The notes: a model not told the origin generated them from the sequence alone. 45,056 nt of DNA from JBAXTZ01 sp041666525 (GCA_041666525.1 JBAYGT010000017.1:1-45056), one strand, 5' to 3'; shown: positions 17,931 to 26,936, counted from the first letter of the stretch. Numbers and translations: made by a program.

Positions 17931-20033
17931 TTATAATCCGAAATACAACCCTGCCTGATAGACAACAAAACATACCACCCACGCCAACACAAAATTATAA
18001 GCCGCGCTGAAACCTAACCATTTCCAGCCAATTTCAGCTCTTATAGCTGCCAGCGCTGCAAAACAGGGTACGTTAATTAGTGTAAACAACATCAGAATAT
18101 AAGCAATCAACGGCGAGAAATTTCTGTCCTTTTTCAAGGCTTCGCCCAGACTCTGGCCGGCATTGACGTCCGCGTCATTGCTTTCAACTTTGTAGAGCAC
18201 GCCCAAAGTTGAAACCACTACTTCCTTTGCCGCAAACCCGGTAATAACCGCAATTCCGACTTTCCAGTCAAAACCTATCGGCCGCAACACCGGTTCGATA
18301 ACCTTGCCAATCTGCCCGGCATAACTGTCTTCCATTTGAATCTCGGCCTGACTTTCGGAGGCATGTTTCGCCGGATCGGCAACCGTTCGCGGAAAAGTCG
18401 TTATCGCCCATACCAAAACCGATGCCAGCAAAATAATCGTGCCGGCCTTACGGAAATAATGACAGGTCTTGTCCCAGACGTGCCAAAGGATACCGCGTAC
18501 CGTCGGTACGCGATAGGTCGGAAGTTCCATTACAAACGGCGTGGATTTGCCTTTATACACCGTTCGTTTGAAAACCATTGCCGAAACCAATCCCAGCGCA
18601 ATGCCAATCAGATAAATTGACATGACTACATTACCGGCATTGTTCGGAAAAAAGGCTGCCGCCAGCAACACATAGACCGGCAGTTTCGCGCCGCAACTCA
18701 TCAGCGGCACCACCATAATTGTCATGATTCGGTCCCGGACGCTGCGCATGGTGCGCGTCGCCATAATCGCCGGAACCGAGCAACCAAAACCCAGCATCAT
18801 CGGCAAAAAAGATTGTCCGTGCAATCCGAAGATATGCAGAAATTTATCCATAATAAACGCGGCGCGGGACATATAACCGGTGTCTTCCAGCACCGAAATC
18901 AACAAAAACAGTATAATAATCAACGGTACAAAGGATAACACCGAACCGACACCGCCAATGATTCCATCGACCACTAACGAACGCAGCAAGCCCTCCGGCA
19001 GCAGTCCGGAAAGTGCGACACTCAGCCAGCCAAATCCGGCTTGAATCCAATCTTTGGGGAATTCACCGATTATAAACGTGAACTGAAAAATCGCCCACAG
19101 AAAAAACAAAAATATCGGCAGCCCTAAAAATCGGTTGAGCAAAATTGAGTCGATTTTTTCAGACAGCGAAACATGCGTACGTTCTTCACTGAACACCGCT
19201 TCGGCAACAGCACCGTTTACATAGGCATAACGCTGTTCCGAGACGATGATTTCCGAGTCGCGGCCAAAATGCTTCTCCAAATGCTGGATATGGCGCCGGG
19301 TTTCTTTTTCAATAAGCGCATAATCCTTATGCTCGCGCAACTTCTTGTTGGCATCTTTATCTTTTTCGATTAGTTTAATTGCCATCCAGCGTGCCGGATA
19401 AATTGCGGTGAACTTCTCGTCTTGTTTGACCAGTGTCTCAATACGTTCAATCTCGCGCTCTAACTCGTCGCCATAATAAACTTTTATTTCCGAAGGATTA
19501 AGGACGCCGGCAATTTTTGCGGCATCGGCAACCTGCACCACAATATCCAGAAGTTCATCCAAACCCTGTTTTTTTGCACCCACGGTTTTTACCAACGGCA
19601 GCTGCAACAATTCACTCAGCAGCTCTTCATCAATATCCAGACCCATGCTCTCGGCCTGATCAATAATGTTCAAAGCGCCGACCACCGGAACGCCCAATTC
19701 CTGTAATTGCAGACAAAAATACAGATTGCGCTCGATATTCGTGGAGTCAATAACATCAATGATAATGTCCGGTTTTTCTTCAAGAATAAAATCCCGCGCC
19801 ACAACTTCGTCCGCTGAATAAGCCGTTAAGCTGTAAGTACCGGGCAAATCAAAAATTATCAACTCCCGGCCCTTGTACTGCCTGCGCCCCTCTTTTTTTT
19901 CTACGGTCACACCGGCATAGTTGCCTACTTTTTGGTGCGAACCGGTAATCGCGTTAAACAAAGTCGTTTTCCCGGCATTCGGGTTGCCTGCAAGACCGAT
20001 GCGAATTACTGTTTCAATTTTATTTTCCGGCAT
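17931..20033 (-). CDS. feoB: Ferrous iron transport protein B (GTPase-coupled Fe2+ permease)
   Basis: 700 residues from the ATG at 20033, which has AAGGAT 4 bases upstream, overlapping the feoA stop. The N-terminal ~165 residues are the G domain: G1 GNPNAGKTT, G3 DLPGTYSL, G4-like NIID. A helical regulatory domain follows (to ~270). The C-terminal membrane part contains the two inverted Gate motifs with conserved cysteines (MLGFGCSVPAIMATRTM and CGAKLPVYVLLAAAFF). It imports Fe2+ across the inner membrane under low-oxygen conditions. Length is at the short end for the family but all core domains are there. It follows feoA by 7 bases and precedes the FUSC pair. Confidence 0.97.
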   Translation of the reverse strand: MPENKIETVIRIGLAGNPNAGKTTLFNAITGSHQKVGNYAGVTVEKKEGRRQYKGRELIIFDLPGTYSLTAYSADEVVARDFILEEKPDIIIDVIDSTNIERNLYFCLQLQELGVPVVGALNIIDQAESMGLDIDEELLSELLQLPLVKTVGAKKQGLDELLDIVVQVADAAKIAGVLNPSEIKVYYGDELEREIERIETLVKQDEKFTAIYPARWMAIKLIEKDKDANKKLREHKDYALIEKETRRHIQHLEKHFGRDSEIIVSEQRYAYVNGAVAEAVFSEERTHVSLSEKIDSILLNRFLGLPIFLFFLWAIFQFTFIIGEFPKDWIQAGFGWLSVALSGLLPEGLLRSLVVDGIIGGVGSVLSFVPLIIILFLLISVLEDTGYMSRAAFIMDKFLHIFGLHGQSFLPMMLGFGCSVPAIMATRTMRSVRDRIMTIMVVPLMSCGAKLPVYVLLAAAFFPNNAGNVVMSIYLIGIALGLVSAMVFKRTVYKGKSTPFVMELPTYRVPTVRGILWHVWDKTCHYFRKAGTIILLASVLVWAITTFPRTVADPAKHASESQAEIQMEDSYAGQIGKVIEPVLRPIGFDWKVGIAVITGFAAKEVVVSTLGVLYKVESNDADVNAGQSLGEALKKDRNFSPLIAYILMLFTLINVPCFAALAAIRAEIGWKWLGFSAAYNFVLAWVVCFVVYQAGLYFGL

Positions 20034-20040
20034 ATTATCC

Positions 20041-20325
20041 TTATCCCTTCTCCAATCGTGCTTTACAACTGCGACGGCGTTTACATACACAAGTCAGTTC
20101 CGGAATTTTTTCGATTTCAATCCCGTCGGCTTCGGATTTGCGCAACGAAACATTATAGCGTAATATGCAAATTTCAATCGGGTCGCCCAGCAGCGCCCTG
20201 CGGACAACTTTCCCCTCGGTTCCCTGCGTAAAGCCCATTTCAGAAATTCGTTTTCCGATTTCGCCGGCTAAAGTTACTTTTATGACCTTAAAGCAATCGC
20301 CGTTGCTTAATTCTGACATCAACAT
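20041..20325 (-). CDS. feoA: Ferrous iron transport protein A, with a Cys/Arg-rich C-terminal tail
   Basis: 94 residues; GGAGG lies 8 bases before the ATG. The SH3-like FeoA domain covers residues ~4-77 (SELSNGDCFKVI, ISEMGFTQGTEGKVV, GDPIEICILRYNVSLRKSEA). Unlike usual FeoA proteins of about 75 residues, it continues for ~17 residues with CVCKRRRSCKA, a basic tail with three cysteines. FeoA interacts with FeoB and supports its activity. A -10-like TATAAT is seen at 20377-20372 on the minus strand with only a weak -35, so an activator or metal regulator may be needed; I saw no clear Fur box. Confidence 0.93.
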   Translation of the reverse strand: MLMSELSNGDCFKVIKVTLAGEIGKRISEMGFTQGTEGKVVRRALLGDPIEICILRYNVSLRKSEADGIEIEKIPELTCVCKRRRSCKARLEKG

Positions 20326-20445
20326 TATCTGTGCCTCCGTTTCTCGTTTACCACTCTTCTGTTACCTTAAAATTATAGCGCCTCACGCCTGACTATTCTA
20401 TATTTTTTATAGCTTTTACCTGATATCCTGCGAATTTTTGAAAAA

Positions 20446-20488
20446 AATATCCCGCACGACGATAGGTTTTACCGTCGTGCGGGATATT
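20446..20488 (-). terminator. Rho-independent terminator of degV
   Basis: 16-bp perfect stem (20446-20461 with 20473-20488; core CCCGCACGACG) and an 11-base loop. On the minus strand it is followed by a run of seven T (plus-strand A run at 20440-20446), 20 bases downstream of the degV stop. Confidence 0.9.
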
Positions 20489-20508
20489 AGAATATATCAG
20501 AACCGGTT

Positions 20509-21348
20509 TTATTTTTTTCGTTGCAACATCACAACAACACAACCCGGCCCAAAATGTACCGCCAGCGATGCTCCCAACTCTGCCACTTCAACATTTTCTA
20601 TACCGATGTTTTCCCGGACCAAGGCAATTACTTCCGCCAACGGTTGCGGGCGTTCGGTGTGCGTGATACCAATCCATTCGATTTCCTCCGCCGGCGGCAA
20701 TTCCTCCATAATCCGCAACAGCGCCTTGCTGCGGGTTCGCACCTTGTCCAGTACGGCGATTTTACCGTTCTCAACGGTCAAAATCGGTTTAATCTGCAGC
20801 AAGCTGCCAAACAGCGCGGCTGCGCCGCCGATTCGTCCGCCTTTGTGTAAATATTCAAGCGTTCCCGGAAGAATATAAATATCATTGCGTGCCACCGCGG
20901 TTTCTAACAACTCGGCAATTTCTTTGGCACTCTTGCCGGTTTGTGCCAACGCCAGCCCCTGCCGCACTAAATTCAGCAACCCCACGCCTGCCGAGCACGA
21001 ATCTACAACCAACACCTGATTTTTGGCATATTGTCTGGCAACACTGCCGGCACATTGCCAGGTACCGCTCACACCAGCGGAAACAGTTACGACCACGGCA
21101 TAATCACCCGCCGCCGTTATTTTATCAAATACCGCGGCAAATTCACCCGGTGCCGGCTGGCTGGTCGTAGCATCCATCTCTTTTGACTCGACATACTCAA
21201 ATATCTCATCCGCCGTCAGCTCCGGCTCATCGATTACCTGCTCGCCGATAATAATCTTAATCGGCACGACGTGCAAATTTTCGTTTTCCCGCAAAAAATC
21301 TTGCGGAATGTTCGCCGTACTATCAACTACGATGTGTACTTTATTCAT
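20509..21348 (-). CDS. DegV family fatty-acid-binding protein
   Basis: 279 residues, the usual length; GAGGT lies before the ATG. Family signatures: start VHIVVDSTANIP, the TSQPAPGEF fatty-acid pocket motif (~residue 63), SAGVSGTW, the LEYLHKGGRIGG region and the closing HFGPGCV. DegV/FakB proteins bind a fatty acid and present it to the kinase FakA, so that exogenous fatty acids enter phospholipid synthesis. It is a single-gene unit with its own promoter and terminator. The family is typical of Firmicutes, which supports the proposed host. Confidence 0.95.
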   Translation of the reverse strand: MNKVHIVVDSTANIPQDFLRENENLHVVPIKIIIGEQVIDEPELTADEIFEYVESKEMDATTSQPAPGEFAAVFDKITAAGDYAVVVTVSAGVSGTWQCAGSVARQYAKNQVLVVDSCSAGVGLLNLVRQGLALAQTGKSAKEIAELLETAVARNDIYILPGTLEYLHKGGRIGGAAALFGSLLQIKPILTVENGKIAVLDKVRTRSKALLRIMEELPPAEEIEWIGITHTERPQPLAEVIALVRENIGIENVEVAELGASLAVHFGPGCVVVMLQRKK

Positions 21349-21448
21349 TATCTTACCTCATTTTTTTGTTTTTTGCATTTTCTGTTTTTTTTGAACAAAC
21401 GCTTTGCAAAATTATGGTGATACCGCACCACGCTCCTGCATGCGGCGT

Positions 21449-21477
21449 ATTATAATCCTTTACGTCAATTATTGCAA
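21449..21477 (-). promoter_or_regulatory. Sigma-70 type promoter of degV
   Basis: Minus strand: -35 TTGCAA (21477-21472), 17-base spacer, perfect -10 TATAAT (21454-21449), about 95 bases upstream of the degV start. Confidence 0.7.
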
Positions 21478-21504
21478 CTTGTGTAATTTTACAAAATTAA
21501 GAAA

Positions 21505-21529
21505 CCCCTCTCCGTCAACCAGAGAGGGG
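21505..21529 (-). terminator. Probable terminator after glycogen phosphorylase
   Basis: 8-bp GC-rich stem (CCCCTCTC at 21505-21512 with GAGAGGGG at 21522-21529) with a 9-base loop, 24 bases after the glgP stop. On the minus strand it is followed by the T-rich TTTCTTAATTTT. Confidence 0.75.
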
Positions 21530-21553
21530 CGCAAACGCATTTATGCATTTTTA

Positions 21554-24013
21554 TTATAACTTGTTCTTTTCGTCAAGATTCCAAATCAGCTTGCAATAAT
21601 CGCGGATTGCCCGGTCGGAACTAAATTTCCCCATGCGGGCAACATTTAAAATCGATTTTCGCAACCAGGTTTCACGCTCCAGATACTCCCGCTCAACCTG
21701 CCGCTGGCAACGCAGATAATCGGCAAAATCCGCGCATAGCAAATACTGGTCATACTCACGTAAGTGTTTGACAATCGGTGCAAACAACCCGCAATCACCG
21801 TCCGAGTACCTGCCGCATTCAATCTGCGTCAACGCTTCCTGCAGTTCCGGGCAGGCATCAATATATTCCCGGGGATTGTAACAATCGCAGCGCAGCGCTT
21901 CGACCTGTTCAACCGTGTTGCCAAATAAATAAAAGTTGTCTTCGCCCACTTCTTCGCGAATTTCCACATTGGCGCCATCCAAGGTGCCAATGGTCAGCGC
22001 ACCATTCATCGCCATCTTCATGTTGCCGGTGCCGGACGCTTCCATGCCGGCAGTAGAAATTTGCTCGGACAGGTCCGCCGCCGGGAAAATCAAACTGCCA
22101 TTTTTGACATTATAATTCGGAAAGAATACGACTTTTAACAATCCATTAGTCTCTGGATCGTTGTTTACCACTTTTGCCACCGAAGTTATCAGCCGGATAA
22201 TCAGTTTAGCGGTGTAATAGCCCGGCGCCGCTTTGCCGCCGAATATTACCGTGCGTGGCGGTACGTTGGCGCAGTCCCCGCGTTTCAACCGGTTATATAA
22301 CGCGATAACATGTAAAATATTCATTTGCTGGCGTTTGTATTCATGAATCCGTTTGACCTGCACGTCAAACAGCGAATCGGGGTTGACCTTAACGCCTGTG
22401 CGCTCTTCGATTACTGCGGCCAATCGTTTTTTGTTGGCAAGCTTTGCTTCATGCCAGCGGCTGCGAAAATCGGCATCGTCAGCATACGGTTCCAGCTTGC
22501 GCAGTTCAGATAAGTCACTCAGCCAGGCACCGTCAATTTTTTCTTCTATCAACTCGGTCATTCCCGGATTAATCAACGCAATAAACCGCCGCGGCGTTAC
22601 CCCGTTGGTTATATTATGAAATTTTTCCGGCCACAATGCGTAGAAATCTTTTAGCACTGTTGATTTCAACAGTTCCGAATGCAACCGGGCCACGCCATTG
22701 ATTGCATGACTGCCAACACAAGCCAGATAGGCCATCCGCACATAGCGTTCGCCACATTCCTCAATAATCGATACCCGGGACACCAGTTCTTCGTCGCCGG
22801 GAAATTTTTCACGCACTGTAAGCAAAAAGCGCCGGTTGATTTCCAAAATTATTTCCAAATGCCGCGGCAATAGTTCGCCGAACATCGCAACCGTCCACTT
22901 CTCCAGCGCTTCCGGAAGCAGAGTATGATTGGTGTAGGCAAAGGTTCGGACAACATTTGCCCAGGCAACATCCCAGGACACCCGATGATCATCCACGAGA
23001 ATTCGCATAAGTTCAGCAACGGCAATTGCCGGATGGGTATCATTCAATTGCACAACAAAATGGTCGGCAAACTTATCTGCCGGTTCGTTGCTTTCATACG
23101 CATCCTCAATGATACTCAGCATCTCCTGCAAAGCGCAGGAAACAAAAAAGTATTGCTGCTTCAGCCGCAATTGCTTGCCTTCGCTGCGTTCATCGTTTGG
23201 ATACAACACTTTAGAAATGTTTTCCGACAGCACCTTGGCATTAACGGCGCGGTAATAATCGCCGGTGTTAAATGCTTCAAAATCCAAATCCTTAGTTGCC
23301 GCAGCCTTAAATAACCGTAAAATGCTTATCGCTTTGGAGCCATACGCCGGAACGACAATCTCGCAGGGGATGCCGGTAATTGTTTTTGCCGGTTCCCAAT
23401 TCCGGTAGTTGCCGCCTTTTGCGTCAGAAAAATCGCTGACACGGCCACCAACACCTACCAAATATGCCGAACGCGGCCGCTGAATCTCCCAGGGGAAACC
23501 GTTGGTCAACCACATATCAGCATTTTCAACCTGACTGCCGTTCCTGATTTCCTGCTCAAACAAGCCAAACTCGTAACGAATACCGTAACCAATTGCCGGA
23601 GTCTTCGTCGTGGCAAATGAATCCATATAGCACGCCGCCAACCGGCCCAAGCCACCGTTGCCTAACCCCGGTTCCGGCTCACAGTCCAATAACAAATCAA
23701 AATTCAAACCCAGTTCGGCAACCGCCTGCCGCGCAGTGTCAGTAATGCCTAACGCCAGCAAATTGTTCCCCAGTTGCGGCCCCATCAGGTATTCGGCCGA
23801 AAAATAACAGACCACGCGATTTTCATTATTCAGCAACATGTGCGGCAGGCTATAACTAAAATTAATCATCAACTGGTCACGCACCGCATAGGCCAGCGCC
23901 TGGTAATAATCTTCGTGTGTGGCAAATTCGGGAATAATTCCGACACTGGTGGACAGATGCCGTTCAATAGCGTCTTTGAATGCTCTTACGGTAACTTGTG
24001 CCTGGTTTTTCAT
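21554..24013 (-). CDS. glgP: Glycogen/starch/maltodextrin phosphorylase
   Basis: 819 residues, full length for the family. It releases glucose-1-phosphate from alpha-1,4-glucans using PLP. Seen: glycine-rich EPGLGNGGLGRLAACYMDS near residue 125, the RIHEYKRQQMN motif, and the PLP-lysine motif EASGTGNMKMAMNGA (~residue 660) followed by GTLDGANVEI. The start overlaps the stop of the upstream GNAT gene by ATGA, so translation is coupled. It is the last gene of a four-gene unit starting at 26311, followed by a terminator. No other glycogen gene is in the window; placement after acetyltransferases gives no clear pathway link. Confidence 0.97.
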   Translation of the reverse strand: MKNQAQVTVRAFKDAIERHLSTSVGIIPEFATHEDYYQALAYAVRDQLMINFSYSLPHMLLNNENRVVCYFSAEYLMGPQLGNNLLALGITDTARQAVAELGLNFDLLLDCEPEPGLGNGGLGRLAACYMDSFATTKTPAIGYGIRYEFGLFEQEIRNGSQVENADMWLTNGFPWEIQRPRSAYLVGVGGRVSDFSDAKGGNYRNWEPAKTITGIPCEIVVPAYGSKAISILRLFKAAATKDLDFEAFNTGDYYRAVNAKVLSENISKVLYPNDERSEGKQLRLKQQYFFVSCALQEMLSIIEDAYESNEPADKFADHFVVQLNDTHPAIAVAELMRILVDDHRVSWDVAWANVVRTFAYTNHTLLPEALEKWTVAMFGELLPRHLEIILEINRRFLLTVREKFPGDEELVSRVSIIEECGERYVRMAYLACVGSHAINGVARLHSELLKSTVLKDFYALWPEKFHNITNGVTPRRFIALINPGMTELIEEKIDGAWLSDLSELRKLEPYADDADFRSRWHEAKLANKKRLAAVIEERTGVKVNPDSLFDVQVKRIHEYKRQQMNILHVIALYNRLKRGDCANVPPRTVIFGGKAAPGYYTAKLIIRLITSVAKVVNNDPETNGLLKVVFFPNYNVKNGSLIFPAADLSEQISTAGMEASGTGNMKMAMNGALTIGTLDGANVEIREEVGEDNFYLFGNTVEQVEALRCDCYNPREYIDACPELQEALTQIECGRYSDGDCGLFAPIVKHLREYDQYLLCADFADYLRCQRQVEREYLERETWLRKSILNVARMGKFSSDRAIRDYCKLIWNLDEKNKL

Positions 24014-24483
24014 AGCGACCCACCTCTCAATTGTTCTAGCTCCGTTTTGCGGGGGTAGAAGCCAAATTTTGCGTAAAAATCAAACACCTGCTCGTTGCCA
24101 TAAGCGACACTTAGTGTTTTCTTTATCGAACCCTGTTCGTCGAGCCAGTTAAGCGCATTGTGCATCAGCTGTTCGCCGATACCCTGCCTGCGGTATTCAG
24201 GTTTAATATAAAGCGACTCCACATCACCGATTTTATCATCATCAATGCTGCTCACACAATAGCCTGCTACTTCACCGCTATCAGCATTTTTGGCAAATTC
24301 TACCCGCAATTTACCGGAAACCGTTTTTTTCAAAAACCGGGCTTTTCGGTCGGCATATTGCACCGCGGCAAAATGCTGCTTAAAATACACCGATTTTTCC
24401 TGGTGATGTGCTGTTAGCATTTCCCAAAACGGTTGCAGCTCGTCCAATAGTTCTTCACTTCCGGTTGTGTAAATAACTTTCAT
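24010..24483 (-). CDS. GNAT family N-acetyltransferase
   Basis: 157 residues from the ATG at 24483 (GAGG 8 bases upstream; a longer in-frame reading lacks a ribosome site and runs into the preceding intergenic gap). The acetyl-CoA binding motif A is clear: VESLYIKPEYRRQGIGEQLM (~residues 90-110), followed by a motif B with NEQVFDFYAKFGFYPRK. Substrate is unknown. It overlaps glgP by 4 bases. Confidence 0.9.
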   Translation of the reverse strand: MKVIYTTGSEELLDELQPFWEMLTAHHQEKSVYFKQHFAAVQYADRKARFLKKTVSGKLRVEFAKNADSGEVAGYCVSSIDDDKIGDVESLYIKPEYRRQGIGEQLMHNALNWLDEQGSIKKTLSVAYGNEQVFDFYAKFGFYPRKTELEQLRGGSL

Positions 24484-24548
24484 AAACAAAACCTCACAGT
24501 TAATTGCCGATTTTGCTGCCGCAAAATCAATAAGAGTTTTTGCAACAG

Positions 24549-25337
24549 TCAGGTTGCTTTTTTCCTGTTCAGCGCCATCCAATCGCCGATATCGTAAAAC
24601 CCTAATTTGCGGTAAATATTTCCGGCCGCCGGATTGTCAAAAAACAAGCACAGCTTCTTGCCTTCACTTAACAACGCTTCGCACAACATCCGCATACAGG
24701 CGGTTGCATAGCCGCGACCGCGGTGATTTTTAGCGCAGGCTACCGCAACAATCATCGCTGAATGCGGATTTTCGGCTACTGTTGCCGCATTTGCGACCAC
24801 CTGCCCGGCTTCGCGCACGATATAATACCGGCTTTCGCCACGGATTATTGCCGATGCAATCCGCTCGGCGCCCGCCGGTTGGGCAAATTCGGTTATTGTC
24901 GCAAGCAATGCCGCAACCGCTTGAGCATCCGCAGCAGTGGCACATTCTACCTTAACATCGTTCTTTCCGAATTCCGTCAACACATCCATTTGCGCAAAGC
25001 AGAACTTGCGCGGCGTCGTCAAATCCAGGAGCGGCCGATAATCGGCGACATTTTCTGAGGTACCGGCAATATTTATAAATTGCGGATAAGACCGGATAAT
25101 TTCCGCGAAGCCCTGCCGGTCATGCTCGCCGTTCGCCGCAATCATAAAATGCTGGTGGTAGAACAACAGCATCGCCCGCAACGTGCCATCCGGCATAAAA
25201 TCACCCCAGCATTCCTGAAATTCACGAGAATAGCCGTTGTTATAAATATCGCCAATAATAAATAAATTTTTTGCCGGTTCCCGTAACAAAAACGGCATGA
25301 CAACATCGTTATCAGCGTCACTAAGTTTTCTTATCAT
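24549..25337 (-). CDS. GNAT family N-acetyltransferase, two-domain type
   Basis: 262 residues. The ATG at 25337 shares its A with the TAA of the upstream hydrolase (TAATG), indicating coupled translation; a TTG 9 bases earlier is less likely. The N-terminal half (~1-130) is a diverged GNAT-like domain. The C-terminal half carries motif A (CAKNHRGRGYATACMRML, ~residues 203-220) and the FFDNPAAGNIYRKLGFYDIG motif. Two-domain GNATs of this type are widespread in Firmicutes; the substrate is unknown. Confidence 0.88.
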   Translation of the reverse strand: MIRKLSDADNDVVMPFLLREPAKNLFIIGDIYNNGYSREFQECWGDFMPDGTLRAMLLFYHQHFMIAANGEHDRQGFAEIIRSYPQFINIAGTSENVADYRPLLDLTTPRKFCFAQMDVLTEFGKNDVKVECATAADAQAVAALLATITEFAQPAGAERIASAIIRGESRYYIVREAGQVVANAATVAENPHSAMIVAVACAKNHRGRGYATACMRMLCEALLSEGKKLCLFFDNPAAGNIYRKLGFYDIGDWMALNRKKAT

Positions 25338-26311
25338 TATTTCCAACCTGACTGCAGTTTTTTGTTATTCAAAAACTCACGCACATCAATGACAAAATCC
25401 GCACGGCGCTCGCCGTGATGCAGGTGCGATGCATTCTTATAGACAACATACTGTGAATTTGGCAACAAGGATGCGTAATACATTGTTGCTACCGGTGTGG
25501 CTTCATCAAACTCGCCGCAAGTCAACAGTACCGGAATTTTTAACAGCGGAAGCTTTGGCGTGGCATCAAAGTTTTTCAAAATACCGGTTGCCGTAAATTC
25601 ACTTGGCCCCCACATATAACTATATTGCGCCATCCCCATTTTACCAAGCGCCCGCAGCACATAATCCGGCCAGGGAATCCGGCAGACGTGCAGTGAATAA
25701 AACAACTGCAGCGCCTCTTGATACTGCGGATTCTCATAGTCGCCGCGCCGCTCACAGTCGCTGATAATTGCACGGGTAGTTGGCGGCAAAGCCTCGACTA
25801 GGGTTTTGGTGTCATTGATAAAGCGCGGCGCCGACAGCGCCGGACCGGCAAAAATCACCGCTTCCACTCCGGCGGGCGTTTTATCCTGCGTAAGATAAGC
25901 TGCCGCGAGCATACTGCCCCAAGATTGCCCAAGCAGATAACAGCGGTCAATTCCCAGTTGCTGCCGCAGTATGTCCAGTTCAACAATAAACCGCTCGACC
26001 TGCCACAAAGAAGTCTCCGTCGGAATATCCGAATTGCCGCAGCCCAGTTGATCATAAAAAATTACCGGCCGCTCATCGGCAAGATCTTCGAGCGGTTCCA
26101 GATAGTCATGCGGCATCCCCGGCCCGCCGTGGATACAAATCAACGGCACTCCTTTGGCAGCCGGATTAACAATTTTATACCAGATATTGCCACCCGGCAC
26201 AGCGATTTTTCCCTCGCGTTCGGGGAAGCGGTTAGCCGCTCCGGCTTCCGCCTCACGTGCTGACAACAAAAATATTCCAATACAGACCAACAGCAATATG
26301 CCTCTTAACAT
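25337..26311 (-). CDS. Exported alpha/beta hydrolase, proline iminopeptidase-like (S33)
   Basis: 324 residues; GGGAG lies before the ATG. Residues 1-23 look like a signal peptide (LLLVCIGIFLLSAREAEA). The S33 signature is clear: oxyanion HGGPGMPHDY (~residue 60), nucleophile elbow GQSWGS (~residue 128), acid CGEFDEATP and catalytic histidine NASHLHHGER. Known relatives release N-terminal proline or other residues from peptides; here action would be in the periplasm. It is the first gene of the unit with two GNATs and glgP. Confidence 0.9.
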   Translation of the reverse strand: MLRGILLLVCIGIFLLSAREAEAGAANRFPEREGKIAVPGGNIWYKIVNPAAKGVPLICIHGGPGMPHDYLEPLEDLADERPVIFYDQLGCGNSDIPTETSLWQVERFIVELDILRQQLGIDRCYLLGQSWGSMLAAAYLTQDKTPAGVEAVIFAGPALSAPRFINDTKTLVEALPPTTRAIISDCERRGDYENPQYQEALQLFYSLHVCRIPWPDYVLRALGKMGMAQYSYMWGPSEFTATGILKNFDATPKLPLLKIPVLLTCGEFDEATPVATMYYASLLPNSQYVVYKNASHLHHGERRADFVIDVREFLNNKKLQSGWK

Positions 26312-26377
26312 TGTAATTCTCCCGAATTTATCAATCGCATTTTAACCAGATGCAGCCATTCAAATCGTTACAATATA

Positions 26378-26406
26378 ATGATAGCATGGCAAAGCGGTAT
26401 TCACAA
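26378..26406 (-). promoter_or_regulatory. Promoter of the hydrolase-GNAT-GNAT-glgP operon
   Basis: Minus strand: -35 TTGTGA (26406-26401), 17-base spacer, -10 TATCAT (26383-26378). It lies between the terminator of the upstream export island and the hydrolase start at 26311. Confidence 0.6.
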
Positions 26407-26419
26407 TTGCTCTTTAAAC

Positions 26420-26466
26420 ATAAAAAAGGCTGCACTAAAACTTACATTTCAGCGCTGCCTTTTTCG
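26420..26466 (-). terminator. Terminator at the end of the double-glycine export island
   Basis: An imperfect stem pairs AAAAAGGC plus AGCGCT with the facing AGTGC-GCCTTTTTT around a 14-base loop, with one mismatch and one G-U pair. It ends in a run of six T on the minus strand. It closes the transcript carrying the three leader-peptide genes. Confidence 0.7.
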
Positions 26467-26492
26467 TTGAATTTGCCTTAATGTTATTTCAT

Positions 26493-26606
26493 TCATCGGC
26501 AATTTCCGGCAATATTTTCCATTTTTTTTGAATAGGCAGCCAGCATATTGCTCGCCAGGGTGTTTGCCTGATTATAGGTTTGCATCAGTTGCTTATCCTC
26601 CGCCGT
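26493..26606 (-). other. In-frame open extension after the stop of the last leader-peptide gene
   Basis: Directly after the TGA at 26609-26607 the same frame stays open for 37 codons, ending at TGA 26495-26493. The encoded stretch looks protein-like (TAEDKQLMQTYNQANTLASN, then MLAAYSKKMENIAGN). A possible independent start is the ATG of MQTYNQAN with GGAGG 10 bases upstream, giving 30 residues. Options: the ancestral C-terminus cut off by a TGG-to-TGA change, stop read-through, or a separate tiny peptide gene. Confidence 0.45.
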
Positions 26607-26936
26607 TCATTGCCCCAGTTGTTGTGCCAGTTTTTTTATAGTATTAAACACAGTCGACGCAGCACCGCCGATACTATCTCTGATACTTTGTTTGGCTTGA
26701 ACAACCATTCCGTCAGTAGTAAGCTTTGCGGTGCTAACCGTGCCAGCGCCGGTATTTGGTGTTGAAGCGTCGGCAGTCATTTTGTTTACAGCAAGGTCAA
26801 ATTGTTCGGCAGAATTTTTGTAAAAATTTACTATTCCGGTAGTTATGTCTCCCTGTAATTCCGGGGTTGCGTCACCACCATTGGCTTGTTCCAGTTCTTC
26901 CAGCTTCAGGTCGGCTTTGGTTTCTTTGCTGTCCAT
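26607..26936 (-). CDS. Small protein with double-glycine leader, cargo candidate 1
   Basis: 109 residues; AAAGGAG lies 6 bases before the ATG. Residues 1-21 form a double-glycine leader ending LKLEELEQANGG, with Leu at -12, Glu at -8 and Leu at -7 as C39 peptidases prefer. The 88-residue cargo begins DATPELQ, has no cysteine, is rich in Ala/Thr/Ser, and ends in an amphipathic stretch (TVFNTIKKLAQQLGQ). No family is recognised. It is the last of three tandem leader-bearing genes and is followed by an in-frame open extension. It is likely to be cleaved after GG and exported by the ABC system upstream. Confidence 0.82.
   Translation of the reverse strand: MDSKETKADLKLEELEQANGGDATPELQGDITTGIVNFYKNSAEQFDLAVNKMTADASTPNTGAGTVSTAKLTTDGMVVQAKQSIRDSIGGAASTVFNTIKKLAQQLGQ

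Noticed and set aside
20326..20445. Fur box or riboswitch upstream of feoA
   Set aside because: I found a -10-like element but no GATAATGATAATC-like repeat and no conserved structured leader.
26580..26765. Plus-strand ORF opposite the last leader-peptide gene
   Set aside because: No ribosome site; overlaps the well-supported minus-strand gene with leader and ribosome site.
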